Of a stretch of DNA of 64,000 nucleotides, positions 63,120-64,000 are shown piece by piece. Position 1 is the first letter of the stretch, and the number at the start of each line of letters is the position of its first letter. The stretch covers positions 62,001-126,000 of the forward strand of contig PHBX01000006.1 in assembly GCA_002842045.1 (NCBI GenBank), written 5' to 3'. Both the position numbers and the translations under genes were made by a program. This DNA is from Chloroflexi bacterium HGW-Chloroflexi-3. GTDB taxonomy: Bacteria > Chloroflexota > Anaerolineae > Anaerolineales > Anaerolineaceae. The notes below the pieces were generated by a model. It saw nothing but the letters and a program-made list of their open reading frames with translations, was not told the origin of the DNA and searched no databases.

Positions 63120-64000
63120 GTTACGTAACTTGCCATCCGTCGAAAAAATAATTCAGTATTCTGAGTCTGAGGAATGGATCAGCAAGTTCGGTCGTCATCA
63201 GACATTACGAGCTATTCGAGAAACATTAGATTTTTTTAGATCAGAAATTAAATCTGGCAAAAATGCACCTGATCACTTAGAAATATCAAACCAGATTCAA
63301 AAGATCCTATCCGATCGTTTTTTTCCAACTTTAATTCCGGTCATAAATGCCACCGGAGTAGTCTTACATACTAATCTTGGTAGAGCACCTTTGAGTCACG
63401 AAACTATTCGATCGATGCAATCCATTGGATCAAATTACAGCACACTTGAATTCAGTTTATCGACGGGTAAACGTGGATCCCGTTCAGTTCACACTGAAGA
63501 AATCCTCAAACAATTGACAGGTGCAGAAGCAGCCATTGTTGTCAATAATAATGCTGCTGCGGTGCTACTGGTTTTGAGTGCGCTGGCAAAAAGAAAAAAT
63601 GTCATCATCGCCCGTTCACAATTAATAGAAATTGGGGGTGGTTTTCGTATCCCGGATGTCATGAAACAATCCGGAGCAAAATTGAAAGAAGTAGGAACGA
63701 CCAATCGGGTTAGAGTTGCTGATTATGAACAAGCTTTACAGGAATCAGCTGCGCTGGTCATGCGGGCACATCACTCCAATTTTAAGATCACGGGATTCAC
63801 GCAAGAACCGAACTTGCGGGAAATCGTAGAAATCTCGCATCAATTTGGGATTCCGGTCATGGATGATCTCGGTTCTGGGACATTTTTAGATACATCCGAA
63901 TTCGGTCTCTCACGCGAACCAACGATATTCGATTCCATTCAGGCAGATGCGGACATTGTTTCATTTTCTGGAGATAAATTACTAGGTGGACCCCAGGCAG
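63112..64000 (+). CDS. selA: L-seryl-tRNA(Sec) selenium transferase, partial
   Basis: This PLP enzyme converts Ser-tRNA(Sec) to Sec-tRNA(Sec) using selenophosphate. The visible 296 residues start MNELRNLPSVEKIIQ. They include NATGVVLHTNLGRAPLS near 80-96, AIVVNNNAAAVLLVL near 142-156, EIGGGFRIPDVM near 173-184 and VGTTNR near 195. The PLP lysine is Lys289 in SGDKLLGGPQ, where the sequence ends at the window edge. No Shine-Dalgarno is seen; the ATG overlaps the preceding membrane-protein gene by 8 nt. With selB in the same window it shows that the organism decodes UGA as selenocysteine. Confidence 0.96.
   Translation, partial: MNELRNLPSVEKIIQYSESEEWISKFGRHQTLRAIRETLDFFRSEIKSGKNAPDHLEISNQIQKILSDRFFPTLIPVINATGVVLHTNLGRAPLSHETIRSMQSIGSNYSTLEFSLSTGKRGSRSVHTEEILKQLTGAEAAIVVNNNAAAVLLVLSALAKRKNVIIARSQLIEIGGGFRIPDVMKQSGAKLKEVGTTNRVRVADYEQALQESAALVMRAHHSNFKITGFTQEPNLREIVEISHQFGIPVMDDLGSGTFLDTSEFGLSREPTIFDSIQADADIVSFSGDKLLGGPQA

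Noticed and set aside
1..64000. Selenoprotein genes with in-frame UGA
   Set aside because: No gene in the window ends at a TGA followed by a continuing, family-matching frame, other than the gntR frameshift, which needs a frame change rather than UGA read-through.

Overview
The window looks like a chromosomal segment of an anaerobic member of the Chloroflexota, most likely class Anaerolineae. This is inferred, not proven. The pointers are moderately AT-rich DNA, membrane-anchored proteins with Thr/Pro-rich tails, a RodZ-like HTH protein beside rimO, a BMP-type nucleoside importer, methylmalonyl-CoA genes and selenocysteine machinery. There is no CRISPR array, prophage or insertion sequence. 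About fifty protein genes, one tRNA and one riboswitch are visible. Most genes from 0.1 to 33 kb lie on the minus strand.

Region by region: 0.1-4.1 kb carries cca, hpt, tdk and the rplU-rpmA-rpmE ribosomal operon, in which L31 is fused to an RNA polymerase alpha-CTD-like domain. 4.1-7.3 kb holds selB with a coiled-coil partner. 7.3-10.9 kb is a three-gene cassette of NuoN/NuoK/NuoM-like membrane proteins without any other complex I gene. 10.9-29.3 kb is a purine, nucleoside and ureide catabolism region: hydantoinase, an unassigned PLP enzyme, thrC, a nucleoside ABC importer, then the operon ssnA-ade-gntR-ygeY-ygeW-arcC. folD and uvrA follow.

33-46 kb has an MFS exporter, methylmalonyl-CoA epimerase and mutase, a CPA2 antiporter with a P-II-like partner, rplI, a RodZ-like gene, rimO, a ZIP transporter divergent from a Fur-family regulator, rsmI and tRNA-Glu. 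46-54 kb has an SRAP protein, ftcD, an M23 peptidase, dcd, a beta-lactamase-like protein and a GH36 alpha-galactosidase. 54-62.6 kb has a DUF4349 lipoprotein, a phosphoesterase, coaBC, a homocysteine methyltransferase/MTHFR fusion and metH under a SAM-I riboswitch. The window ends in selA.

How the genes work together: nucleosides would be imported and their bases deaminated (Ade, SsnA). The ring would be opened and processed by the hydantoinase and YgeY, and carbamoyl groups harvested through YgeW and ArcC to make ATP. FtcD and FolD could process a formimino one-carbon unit. YgeY and SsnA belong to families known to co-occur with selenium-dependent molybdenum hydroxylases, and selB and selA lie in the same window. 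Two operons of this region carry the same TTGTCTGACAA palindrome directly upstream of the -35 box, which suggests one regulon. The obvious regulator, the UTRA-type GntR protein encoded in the operon, appears to have an internal deletion and frameshift in its C-terminus. A similar lesion is inferred at the start of the RodZ-like gene.
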